This document shows positions 24,057 to 35,241 of a stretch of 64,000 nt of DNA, piece after piece. Source of the DNA: Capsicum annuum (lineage: Eukaryota; Streptophyta; Magnoliopsida; Solanales; Solanaceae); assembly GCF_002878395.1 (NCBI RefSeq), contig NC_061118.1, positions 92,116,678 to 92,180,677 of the forward strand, written 5' to 3'. The notes under the pieces are model-generated. The model did no database searches. It was given only the letters and a program-made list of their open reading frames with translations, and was not told the origin of the DNA. The position numbers and the translations under genes were made by a program. Position 1 is the first letter of the stretch. The number at the start of each line of letters is the position of its first letter.

Positions 24057-25640
24057 CTTATCCCGAATTACTCTCAACCTAACATCGTCATACTGATGAG
24101 CCCAAATTTGCTCTATCAAGAAAGATCTGGCCTTTACGAATGGAAAAATGCACCCAGGTATCAAAACATAAAGCCTAACCATCTAGTTATCCAAAAATTG
24201 AACCTCTAAGGCCAAAGGCCTCTCCTGGGCCAAAGATGTGCCAAGCGACCCAAGCTAGTTGAATTTAGGTTTAAGGCATCCACAACCACATTAGCATTGC
24301 CTAGATGATAGAGAATAGTCAAGTCATAATTCTTAAGCAACTCAATCCAATAGCGCTACCTCATATTGAGATCTCATTGGGTGAAGAAATAATGAAGGCT
24401 ATGATTATCCAAGAAAATCTCATGACAAACTCCATACAAGTATTACCTCCAAAACTTTAAGGAAAAAATAACTACGCACAACTCCAAATCATGGGTAAGG
24501 TAATTCCTTTCACGGGGCTTCAACTGATAAGAAGCATAAGCAATCACCTTACCATCCTGCATCAACACAACACCTATGAAAACACCTGAAGCATCATAGA
24601 AGATGATAAAACGCCTGCCCTTCTTAGGCAAAGTCAAGATAGGAGTTAAAGTCAATAAATCCTTAATCTTTTGAAATCTCACCTCACAACCATCAAACCA
24701 CTAAAAGGAAATCTTTTTCTTAGTCAACTTGGTCAATAGAGCAGTGATACATGAAAAAGACTTAATAAAAAATTGATAGTAACCTGCTAAACCAACAAAA
24801 CTCTAAATCTCAATAAGAGAAGTAGGTCTAGCTAAGTCACAAATTGCTATAATTGTGGCCAAATCATCCATACCACCATCCTTGGTCACCACATGACCTA
24901 AGAAACAGACAGACTCTGACCAAAACTCATACTTTGAGGAATTAGCATACACCTTCTCATCTCTCAATCTTTGGAGGACAATCCACAAAATGCTCCTCAT
25001 GATCGGCCTTACTCTTAGAATAAATCAAGATATTATCTATAAATACTATAACAAAGAAGTGAAGGTATGATTGAAATACCTAATTAGTCAACTCCATGAA
25101 TGTGTTTGGGGTACTGCCTAACCCAAAAGTCATGGCTAAGAACTTATAATAACTGTATTGAGTTTGAAAAGTTGTCTTCAAAATATCTGAAGCTCAAGTT
25201 CTCAACTAGTGATACCTGAACCTCAAATCAATCTTCAAAAATGCTAAAGCACCCTAAAGTTGATCAAATAAATCATTAATACAAGGAATAGGGTACTTGT
25301 TCTTTACCATCACCTTGTCAACTATCGATAATCCATATGCATATGAATAGACCCATACTTTTACTTCACAAACAAGATAGGTGCACCCAAGGTGATACAC
25401 TAGATCAAATAAATTTGTTATCCAACAACTCTTACAATTGATCCTTTAACTCCTTCTACTTGGTTGGGGCCATCTAATAAGGATGGATAGAAATTGGCTT
25501 AGTGCCCGGCTCAACATTAATAGCAAAGTCAATATCACAATCCAAAGGCATACCAAGCAAATCTATGGGAAAACATCCACAAACTCATGAACGATACAAA
25601 TAAAATTCAAATAAAAAGGTGAAGCAACACTAGTATCATG
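24057..25640 (-). pseudogene. Element H reverse transcriptase and RNase H, broken
   Basis: Reading leftwards: RT N-terminal segment near 25560-25380 (TLGAPILFVK), the catalytic box VFIDNILIYSK near 25049-25017, the thumb (VCFLGHVVTKDGGM) in open stretch 24803-25000, and RNase H in open stretch 24443-24682 ([27 protein letters not shown]). The second Asp of the RT catalytic pair is Asn (minus-strand AAT, plus 25032-25034). Past RNase H the frame runs through DALNLNSTSLGRLAHL into the integrase N-terminus (AHQYDDVRLRV), where solo LTR K cuts it. Confidence 0.88.
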
Positions 25641-26235
25641 GATATAAGCATAATTACACAAGCATCTCCTCTCAACCAAATGATAAGCCTAAAGGAAAGA
25701 TAAAACTCTCTTGGGCCCCAAATGAAGCATACCTTTCCAAGCTATCCTTGGCACACCCAGCAGAGCTAAAGTCATCATCTTAACATAATAATCTAGGATA
25801 GCATGATAGTAAGATAACCAGTCCATACCCAAAATGACATCAAAATCCACCATATCTAATATAATTAATCTACCCAGGTCTTACGCCAGTAAAAGTCACA
25901 TCATAAGATTGATACACCCAATCTACAACTAAAGAGTCTCCTATAGGGGTAGATACATAGATAGACATATCAAGAGGCTCACAAGCAAAATCAAAACCCA
26001 AAGAAAAGTATGCATACATAAAGGAGAAATTTGACCCTAAATCAAATAACACAAATACATATCTAAGCCAAATAGAAATGTTACATGTGACGACAGTATT
26101 AGAGGCCTTTGTCTCTGGCCTGGTAGGTACAAAATAACACTAACCATGTCCACTACCTGACTAAGTAGACTCGCGACCACAACAATGCGTACCACTACAT
26201 CTACCTTTAGCACCTCTAGTAGAACCTCTACCTTT
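25641..26235 (-). pseudogene. Element H protease and end of gag
   Basis: The protease region contains VLFDLGSNFSFM at about 26052-26017, with the active-site Asp kept but the following residue changed to Leu, and YVSTPIGDSLVVD in the same open stretch (25870-26052). Upstream, an overlapping frame carries the gag-PR spacer (CYFVPTRPETKASNTVVT near 26130-26080) and Cys-rich remnants near 26200-26150. The gene is cut at 26235 by the LTR of element E, so the gag capsid is missing. Confidence 0.82.
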
Positions 26236-26948
26236 TGATAACTCTCACCTATACCATGCAATTTAGTATAGGACAATCATTGTCAATATCTGAACTTTTG
26301 TTGAGGTCGAATCCACAAGAAGTGAAAAGTAAAATTCTAGTCTTATGGGTCTTAACACTTATTAAGAAAATACACAAAGCATAAATAAAGTAAATAAACA
26401 TAATTTAAAATGCAGGATTTTGCTTTTTGGGGAGTGTGTGTTAATAATAACTCAATTCCACAAACTACATCACAATTGTAATTTAACTTCAATATAAAGA
26501 GATTCTTGGGATTATGTCTACCTAAGGGCAAATTAGGTATAGGTATGCATAGATTTGGTGTACATGCTAGTTGTTAACAATATAGTAGCCTAGGTCTAGG
26601 ATCCTTAAGGCAAGATTGTCAACAAAACCATAAGAATTTCACTTATTGAACCTTTTGGATACCTAACAAGTGTGTTAATTATATTCACCTATTACCTCAA
26701 TTAGGTATCCCTATTTATAGGAAAATACCCAAGATATAATCATTTTCATAGCCACTCTTATGTCTAAGTTACTGAGAATTAGCAAACTAAACTGATTAAT
26801 TATCTATTAATGCATTAGTTCTCACATACCTCTTTTAAGGATGATGTGGGTTCCAAAAGTTCACCTAACCCCTCATTCAAGGATAGTTTGAGCTTTCAAG
26901 AGTGTGGGGCTTTCCCCCACAAACCTATTTTGAGTATTTAGGGTTTTG
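26236..26948 (-). repeat. Element E 3' LTR, left segment
   Basis: Aligns by eye with 57796-58500: same start (tgataac...tcacctataccatg), the block 'gtgaaaagtaaaat' and the end 'gagtattta'. It ends at TTTTG (26944-26948), the left copy of element F's target duplication. Confidence 0.85.
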
Positions 26949-28732
26949 TGACAGCACCCTAGCGCACACGCAAGTTTACGTGTTCTATTAAGTAGGAAAA
27001 TGGACATCAAGAAAGTCGAGTATTGATCCCACAAGGACATGTTCTAACAACTATTTTCTTTTAGTTCACAATTTAGATTCAATTAAAGCTAAGCAACCAA
27101 AAAGAGTTTGTAATTTGTAAACTAAAGAAAAGTAAACAATATGTAAAATAAAGATCTTGATACACTCAATAGGAGAAAGTCTAGGGTTAAAGCTCTTCAA
27201 AGAATCATACTACATTATTGAAGTTTATTCGTTAACTTGTTTATCTTGTTTGTAGATTCGTAGGGTTAATTGCATGATCATGGTATCTCGACCTCTAACC
27301 GTTTACCTATTTTGGATATTACAACTACATCATTGAGCGGGAATGTAAGAATCCAATGAAGTTCTATAAGCTATTATCCTACATATTAATCAAGTAAGGC
27401 TTCTAAGTACATCCCTGTCCTAGATGCTAAGTTGAATTCCTTATTTCATAAAAGAATACAAACCATACTTTGTTCATTTCCATATTCTATCTCCCAGATC
27501 CATCTTCCGAGATTATAAGGTCGAAAATAAATGTATTTTTCAGGTGATCAATTCATCAAATAGTTAAATCAAGAATAAACAAAGAACCAATAATGATAAG
27601 AAAATCAAACTAAATTAATCCAAAATAATAGTACTCTTGTTCTTGGCTTTAACCATGGAAAGGGAGTTTTTAGCCACTCATAGCCATAATCAACATCCAA
27701 ATAATTGTATGAATGATTAAAACCATAAAGAAAGATAAATTAAAGACTAAAAACCTAAAAATATATTGTATCATCCCTTTAATGCTCCCAAGATGTTCCA
27801 AGATGCTCAAAATAGAATTTAACACGTTATATTTATAGTAGACAAGTCATAAACCTAATGGGATTAGGTTTCCACATTTTCCTTTAATAGCTGGGTATAG
27901 TTTTCCATATTTTAATGCTCATCTCTGTGCACTAACATGTTCATCGCTATAGGACTGTGACGTAGCATAATCGCATTGAGTTACTAGAAATTGACAATTG
28001 CAGATTCACTCGTCACTGGGATGTGGTACCTCTTTCATCGCTATTTGGACCATATCATGGTGGGTCACTATTTTGGGTCCCTTCTAAATATTTTGGTGTG
28101 TCTCACACACCAATAGTACATTCCCAAGGTCCCCCACATGCCCTGGATATTCCAGGTATCCAAATTGCATCAAGTTGTGTATTGTGCTTTCATTGATTCA
28201 TTCCAAGCCGTTTTGAGTTATTTCTACTTGATTTGAAGCTTGTATATACTTTATTTATCATCATAATGCATTCACCAAGCATCCTATAGAATTAAACACA
28301 ATAATTTAATGCTCAAAACAACACAACATCCAAGACAGTGAACTAGAAACATGAGCTAAGACTAGGCTTGCCCACATTGATCTTAAGCTTATTGTTTTGA
28401 TTCTTGTCTTGATCCAGTTGATCCTTGAACATTATAGCAAAGTTTTTTCACATATAAATACACAATAACAACCTTAGGAACTCATTAAACACGTTATTGA
28501 CTAGAAAAATACCTAGTTCAAGCTAGTCACACTAGTTTTCTTGGTTGAATTCTAAATGATCAATTTGAAACAAACTTCGTGTTAAAACACCATTAAACAT
28601 TGTAAACATATACATGAACTCTTAGATGAACATTTATGTCATTATCAACACATGTAGCATTCTAATCATCCTCAAACAAGCCTAAATAGGCTAAAATAGT
28701 AATGTTAGAATGCATAAATACACCCAACATCA
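26949..28732 (-). repeat. Element F 3' LTR (1.78 kb)
   Basis: Direct repeat of 32740-34512. Plus-strand start 'tgacagcaccctagcgcac' and end 'cacccaacatca'. A small insertion near the start ('ccctag') distinguishes it from the 5' LTR. Confidence 0.9.
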
Positions 28733-30259
28733 CCACCCCACACTGAAAGCCTTATTCATCCTCGAATAACTTTTCACTATAAACACCATGACCTAAAGAG
28801 ACTCCATACTTCTACTATAATCAAGACATTCAAGCTAGTACTATAATGACTACACGGAATGCAAATTTCTTCATTTAGCATGTTACATACACAATTGAAA
28901 GCTCAAGAATCCTACTTCAAAACATCCTAGGCTCAAGAATTAACTCACCAAGTTAGAAAAATCATGCTAATTTCTCGATACAAGACATTATTACACATCA
29001 CCCACATTCATCAAACATGTGCCCTCACTCTCACAAAAGATTCACAATTTACATATAATGAACCTTAGGTTTGCCCTTAGTGTAGTACTCCACTAATGTT
29101 AGAATGATGAACTTAGGATCAATTAGGTCTTTTTTGGATTGTAATGTAAGCTAAGAGATGGGTAGGAAATTTTTGTAAATAGTGACTATCTCCCCTAAGA
29201 GCTTTAATACACTACATTATTCATTTAAAACCAATCTTCAACAACCAAATTATACCATTTTTGTGTACCCTTTTTTTTATTTTCACACCATCTTATTAAG
29301 ATCATTCTCCACATTATGGTGGGAGTATTCTATACACAACTCATTCAATTTGAACATATTTTTATTCTTTTCATTACTCATCTCCCCACCACACACATAA
29401 CAATTCTTTTGAACACCAATAATTATCACTTTAGCACTTCAATTTCACCTCTTTTTTATTTAATTTTATACTCCTAACCCAATTGACTTTTCATTAAAGA
29501 GCCTAGGAGCTTTTTGGATCAAATTATGGTCTATCAAAGAAGTAATTCAGATATTTATGAGGCTGCCAAAGAAAAAGCTAAAGTCTAAATGGGGCTTACT
29601 AGGATTAAGCACAAAGGGTAGGTTAAAAGAGGATATAAAACAAGGCTATCAAAGAAATGTCTATATTATCTCCCAAACTCACATTCTTTATTTTGCTTTG
29701 CACACACACCGTGCAAGTTCTAGACATTATATGCAACAAGGAATATACAACACCTCACACACACATGGCACATGCTTGACTCACATAGGATCATTATAGA
29801 CTTAACCAAATGATAACATGAATTAGAATTAGGCCAACAAGTACAAGAGTCACACACGTGAGAGGAGTCTCAAAAGTAGTAATTTGTACAATTCAATATG
29901 CTTATACAACTAAAACACTTGCACCATGTAATCAAAAATAGCACAAACAAGACTATCGTACACACAAAAAATTAAATTGAGCCTAAAAATAGGAATTTCC
30001 CCATCTGACACTTAAAAATCTACTTTTTCCCCAAAGTGAACTTTTAAAGTAAGAGATAGAAAGACTCCTTGAGGCCTCTAGGCCTAGCTAGTATCATCTT
30101 TATGTATCAAGGAGGTTCGAGGACCCAACACTTTGTCCTTGCCATGCTCCTTAGCTTAGGTTTCCAGTACTCAAACTTCCCATTAACCTGCGACTTAATC
30201 GAAAACAAAAAACTATGTGAAATAAAACTAAAAACTAAAAAGAAAACATACCTACTTAA
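28733..30259 (-). other. Element F 3' untranslated region and purine tract
   Basis: Minus-strand 'agtgtggggtgg' at 28733-28745 next to the LTR is the likely purine tract. The remaining 1.5 kb is AT-rich with no recognisable domain. Short open frames (29182-29400, 29557-29799) are low-complexity and lie on the wrong strand. Confidence 0.6.
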
Positions 30260-30310
30260 CTTGGGTTGCCTTACAAGCAGTGCTTGATTTAGTGTCGTGG
30301 GACGACCCAG
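30260..30310 (-). other. Post-integrase motif with perfect 13-bp palindromic core
   Basis: Plus-strand 'gggttgccttacaagcagtg' and the following bases contain CAAGCAGTGCTTG (30274-30286), a palindrome around one central base. The same arrangement ('gttgcctcccatgcagcgc') occurs in element C at 45146-45185, just after the end of integrase. In F it follows protease instead. Confidence 0.75.
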
Positions 30311-30382
30311 CTCAACTCAACCAAATTCTTTCATATTCTTTTGCATACTTAGAGGCTATCTTCTTATTCGTTTATGATTGCT

Positions 30383-31300
30383 TCAGTGTATACTCTCAAG
30401 GTCAACAACTTTTTCAAATTTAGCCTTCTTAGGCTCATCAATATCTATTATGTCAGGTTGCGGTACTGGAGGCTTTGGTTGCTCCATGAGGGTATCCGAA
30501 GAGGTTTTCTGTGGAATAAGCTCCACCACTCCACACTTATCCCCTTCAACAATAGTAATTATGCACAAGTATTTATAGTGGGATAGTGTGTTAAGAGGTT
30601 TATAGACCTTGATAACCGTTTCTTCATCCTCCAACCTCATTTTGAGCGTATACTCTTTCGCATTAATCTGCTCCTCCCATTTCTAAGAATGGGTACTCCA
30701 AGATGATTGGTACCTATTTGTCTACTTGAAAATCTAAAACAATAAAGTCAGCAGGAATGAAAAATTTACCAACCTTTATGAGGACATCTTCTATGATTCC
30801 AGTAGGATGGGCTATGCTCCCGTTTTCCAATTATAGTAGTAAAGAGCTCGGTCTAGGTTTCCCTAAGTTCAAAGTGTTAAACAAGGAGAGGGGAATCAAG
30901 TTGACACTTTCCCCTAAGTTACTTAGTTTGTGGACCACCTTACTATTACCAATATGAATGAGGAGAGTGAACTTCCCATGGTCCTTAAGCTTCTTGGGCA
31001 TTTTTTGTGTTATTACAGCGCTACACTCTTCAATGAGTGCTATCGTTTTAACTTCCTATAAATTTACTTTATTAGCAACCATGACCTTCAAGTACTTTGT
31101 GTATTTTGGCAGACCATGCAAAACATTTAAAAGAGGAAGGTTTATGTGAAGCACTCTGAACGTGTCAAAGAACATCATAAAATAGGAATCCTTCTTTGTT
31201 TTTCTATGGTTGTGTGGGAAAGGAAGTTCCAGAATCTGCTTCTCCACTTCCACAATAATTTTTTCTTTTGAGTACTTAAACTTCCTCTAATTTTCAACAA
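30383..31300 (-). pseudogene. Element F protease, active-site Asp replaced
   Basis: Retropepsin of the Athila type. Open stretch 31056-31253 holds the upstream segment (FFDTFRVLHINLPLLNVL, YTKYLKVMV). The active-site region near 30920-30880 reads KLSNLGESVNLIPLSLF, with Asn in place of Asp (compare CDLGASFNLMP in element C). Then NLGKPRP, HPTGIIEDVLIKVGKF and VPIILEYPFLE follow at 30860-30680, the last in place of the usual ILGRPFL. Open stretch 30383-30640 is the PR-RT linker (PPVPQPDIIDID), after which no RT begins. Confidence 0.85.
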
Positions 31301-32660
31301 CTCTACCATTTACCTATTTAGTCACCACCCCAGAATCTACCTCTTTAGTTGCCTTTTGAGGTTCTCCTTGAAGTTTCTTACCACTCCTCAAGGTGATTAC
31401 CATTACTTATTTTGGATTTTCTGTATCTGCTGGCAGACCACCTTAAGGCCTAGTATTTACTATCTATTATAACTACCCCAACTGCAACTCTAATCTTCTT
31501 GCGGCTACTTGCTAAGTCTTTAATTCTATTTGTTGACTTTTCATATCCGCAACAATTTGTGCTTGACCAGCTAAGAGTTATTTCATCATCTCCTCCACAT
31601 TACTAGTTGACTGATTTGGTAGAGCTTGTTGTTGTGGGGTGTTCCATGTTTGAATTTATGGTTGAATCTACTACTTCATGTTATAGGCGATACCATAATT
31701 AGGCCTTTGAACATTACCTACATACATTAATAATTTTGGACCTACAACACACATAGCTATTGAATGGACACTATTACCGCAAACTTCACACCAACCTACA
31801 ACTTGTTGGATTGTATTGACTGTAGTTGTAGGCTATGCTACTCCCAACTTCAAACTAGTTATTTTATTTTGCAAGTGTATAGCTCATCATATGTCATCTC
31901 AAGAGCTTAACCACCTACAACTGAATCTAGCAATATTTTTGTATTGTGATCAAGAGTCTCTACAAAAGTATGAGCAAGTACCTTATTAGACTATTAATGG
32001 TGTGGAAAGTCCCAAAGAAGTTCCTTCAAGCATTCCCAAGCATGATAAAGATTCTCGTCTGGCTTTTGTTTGAAGAACAATATCTCACTCGAAGTCTCAC
32101 AATCTTGCCAGATGAAAAAAAATTGGATAAGGAATTTTCGATCTATATCATCACATGATGCGATTGAATTTTCCAGCTCCCCATTTAACCACTTTTTTCT
32201 TCCCCTAACAGTGAATAGAGGAACAACGTCATCCTTATATAATCTGTATTCACGCCCAAAGGATTGAATGTGTCACTGAATTCAAGGAACTTTTTCAAGT
32301 GAACCTATGGATCTTTATGTGAAAGCCTTGTGAACTATCCACTGCTAATTAGAAGTTGTACAATATTTTTCTTAAGCTCAAAATTGCCTCGAGCTGCCAG
32401 CTTCTGAAATGGGGAGGTCAAATTGGTTGGAAGTGGGATTGCTACTTCTCTGACTATCCTGCAGGCTGCTTGTTCTTCAGCTATTAGAGCAGGATCATCT
32501 TGGATTTATGGAATTTGGGGGAGAAGGATTGCTTCTTTTCTTCATTGATGGAAAATTTGCTCAGGTTCAGAGCTTGGTTTAACAAAGTCCTGATCCTTTT
32601 CTAGCTTACTACTTTGTAAACCTGTTTCCTGTAAATACAAAACCAAGAACAAGTGTAAAA
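31301..32660 (-). pseudogene. Element F gag, degenerate
   Basis: Athila-like capsid gene upstream of protease. Recognisable pieces include FELKKNIVQLLISSG near 32390, VHLKKFLEF near 32300 and YIRMTLF near 32240 (after this the frame shifts and stops accumulate). The same blocks occur in the gag of B, C and E. The C-terminal part near 31500-31680 is only weakly readable. Confidence 0.7.
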
Positions 32661-32715
32661 ACACCAAATAAATCTAAAAGTAAAACTAAAAATAAAATAG
32701 TTGCCAAATTACAAG

Positions 32716-32733
32716 TCCCTGTCAATGGCACCA
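32716..32733 (-). other. Element F primer-binding site (tRNA-Asp)
   Basis: Plus-strand 'tccctgtcaatggcacca' matches the tRNA-Asp 3' end at 14 of 18 positions, next to the 5' LTR. Confidence 0.82.
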
Positions 32734-32739
32734 AAAAGT

Positions 32740-34512
32740 TGACAGCGCACACGCAAGTGTACATGGTCTATCAAGTAGTAAAGTAGCCTTCAAGAAAGCC
32801 GAGTATCGATCCTACAAGGACTTGTTCTAACAACTATTTTCTTTTAGTTCACAATTTAGATTCAATTGATGCCAAGTAACTAAAAAGAGATTATAATTAG
32901 TAAACTAAAGAAAAGTAAACAATGTGTAAAATAAAGATCTTGAGATAATCAATAGGAGAAAGTCCAGGGTTAAATCACTTCGAACAATCATACTACATTA
33001 TTGAACTTCATTCATTAACTTGCTTATCTTGGTTGTAGATTCGTACGGTTAATTGCAATATAATGGTCTCCCATCCTTTATCCGTTTACGTAATTTGGAC
33101 ATTACAACTACATCATTGAGCGGAGATATAATAATTCAATTAAGTTCTTTAATCTATCATCCTACATATTAATCAAGTAAGGCTTCTAAGTACATCCCTG
33201 CCCTAGATGCTAATTAGAATTCGTTATTTCATAAAAGAATACAAACCATACTTTGTTCATTCCCATATTTTATCTCCCTATTCCCTCTCCCGAGATGACA
33301 AGATTGACAATGAATGTATTTTCTGGGTGATTAATCCATCAAATAGTTAAATCAAGAATAAACAAATAACCACTAAGCAAATCAAAAAAAATTAATCCAA
33401 AATAATACTACTCATGTTCTAGGCTTTAACCCTAGAAAGGGAGTTTTTAGCCACTCATAGCCATAATCAACATCAAAATAATTTTATTAATGATTAAAAC
33501 CATAAACAAATCTAAATTAAAGAAACAAAAACTAAAAAGAAGTTGTAGCAGCCCTTAAATACTCCCTAGATGTTCTATGGTGTTCAAAATGGAATTTAAC
33601 ACGTTATATTTATAGTAGACAAGTCGTAAACCTAATGGGATTAGGTTTCCATGTTTTCCTTTAACAGATAGGCACAGTTTTCCCACTTTTGAAGCTCATT
33701 GAGTTAGGTTAACTTCCTTATCTCCATAGGACCACGACGTGGCATAATCGCATTGAGTTACTAGAATTAACAATTGCAGATACACTCTTCACCGCGATGC
33801 AGTACCTTCTTCATTGCTATTAGGAACATATCATGGTGGGTCACTATTTTGGATTCCTTATGAATCTTTTGGTATATATCACGTGCAAATGAACTATTTT
33901 TTAGGTTCCCCATGTGCCCTGTACATTCTGGTATCCAAATTGTGTCAAGTTTGTGTATTGTGCTTTCGTTGATCCATTCCAAGCCTTGTTTTTGTGGTTT
34001 CCACTTGATTCGGAGCTTTTATATACTTTATATATCATAATAATACATTATACAAAAATACTATAGCATCAAACACCATAATTTAGCACTCAAAATAATA
34101 CAACATCCAAGACAGTGAACTAGAAACATGAGCTAAGACTAGGCTTGCCCATATTGATCTTAAGCTTATTGTTTTGACTCTTGTCTTGATCCAATTGACA
34201 CTTGAACATTATAACAAAGTTTTTTCACATATAAATACACAATAAAAACCTTAGGAACTCAGTAAACACATTAGAACCCAACACGATAGACTAGACAAAC
34301 ACCTAGCTTAAGCTAGTCTCACTAGTTTTCTCAGTTGAATTCAAAATGATCAATTTGAATCAAAACTCATGTGAAAACACCTTTAAACACTGTAAACACA
34401 TACATGGACACTTAAATGCACATTTATATCATTATCAACACATATTTCATACGAATCATCCTCAAATAGGCTAAAATAGCAATGTTAGAATGCATAAATA
34501 TTCCCAACATCA
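32740..34512 (-). repeat. Element F 5' LTR (1.77 kb)
   Basis: Starts 'tgacagcgcacacgcaagtg' and ends 'ttcccaacatca' on the plus strand. It is a direct repeat of 26949-28732 and homologous to solo LTR F1. Confidence 0.9.
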
Positions 34513-35241
34513 CTTTCACCCATAAATCCTAACCAATTTAATTAAACAATAGTAGAACACATCATCAACCAACTAGCATATTCACAAATACATCACAACC
34601 CATAACTAATTGCACCTTAGTTTAACATAATCCCATGACAGAGAAATTTAGCTACACATGATGAAAGGAGCAGAAAATATACAATAAGGGTTGTGCAAAT
34701 CATCCATTCTTCAAGAAATTACTAAATTCAAAGTTTCCAAATCAAATTAAAAAATTTTCCCAAATTTAGGGTTTCAAATTTAAATTCAAAATATTTCTCG
34801 TCTCTAGAATGCTAAAAATGGGAAAGGGTTTTAAGATTTTAAGGGATTTGGGTCGATTGCTAAAAATTACAAAACTTCCCCTAGGCCTAATCTCGTAAAG
34901 CCATGATTTCACCAGATTTTATATGATCATGGCTACCATGACCGCAGGTAGATCCACGCAATCATGGTTGCTGACCTTCTTGACTGGTCATGATTGCAGG
35001 CCCTTAGACCACGATCGCGGCGACTGAACCTTGTTCTGTACATGGTCTTTCAGTTGTGCACATTTCTTCTCGTCTTAGTTCCTTTTCATCTCGATTATAC
35101 ATCCTTCTATCTCATCACCTGTAAGCCTGCAAAATATGAAAATTAGTGCATTTAATCATAATGTTGTCTCAATTATGTCTTCAAATCATAGTAGTGTGCA
35201 TGAATAACAAGTGCAATAAGTAGTAAATTCACCACTCATCA
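34513..35241 (-). repeat. Element E 3' LTR, right segment
   Basis: Resumes E's LTR after F: 'aaacaatagtagaacacatc' near 34543 corresponds to 'aaacaatagtagaacccatc' near 58533. The LTR ends 'accactcatca' at 35241. A palindromic block at about 34895-35030 contains CGATCGCGG and CATGATCG-like words. The first five bases, CTTTC, are the right copy of F's target duplication. Confidence 0.82.
34895..35030 (-). repeat. Palindromic motif block in E LTR
   Basis: Words such as 'gatcatggctaccatgac' near 34925 and 'gaccacgatcgcggcgactg' near 35008. Related words recur in E's interior near 38500-38580 and 39091-39150. Confidence 0.65.

Larger units (their letters stand above)
15829..26235 (-). mobile_element. 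Element H: Tekay-type chromovirus, 5' end lost, two nested solo LTRs
   Basis: Minus-strand chromovirus. The 3' LTR is at 15829-16888 plus 18664-20405 (split by solo LTR F1), followed rightwards by the chromodomain, INT, RNase H, RT, PR and the end of gag. A second solo LTR, K (21754-24056), splits the INT frame. The element stops abruptly at 26235 inside the gag-PR spacer, where the LTR of element E begins; gag, primer site and 5' LTR are missing. The LTR ends (tgtcacgaccc on the left, ...ggtcattgta on the right) resemble those of element G. Confidence 0.8.
26949..34512 (-). mobile_element. Element F: Athila-like gag-PR element without RT/INT, 7.6 kb
   Basis: Complete minus-strand LTR element: 3' LTR 26949-28732, purine tract near 28733-28750, a non-coding 3' region, protease, gag, Asp-tRNA primer site 32716-32733 and 5' LTR 32740-34512. 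The flanking pentamers TTTTG and CTTTC each differ by one base from TTTTC, the unoccupied site kept in E's other LTR (58501-58505). RT, RNase H and INT are absent: protease is followed directly by the post-integrase motif at 30260-30310. It would need enzymes from a related element to move. Confidence 0.87.

Noticed and set aside
29182..29799. Plus-strand open frames in the F 3' region
   Set aside because: Low-complexity, Phe- and His-rich translation in AT-rich untranslated sequence on the strand opposite to the element.
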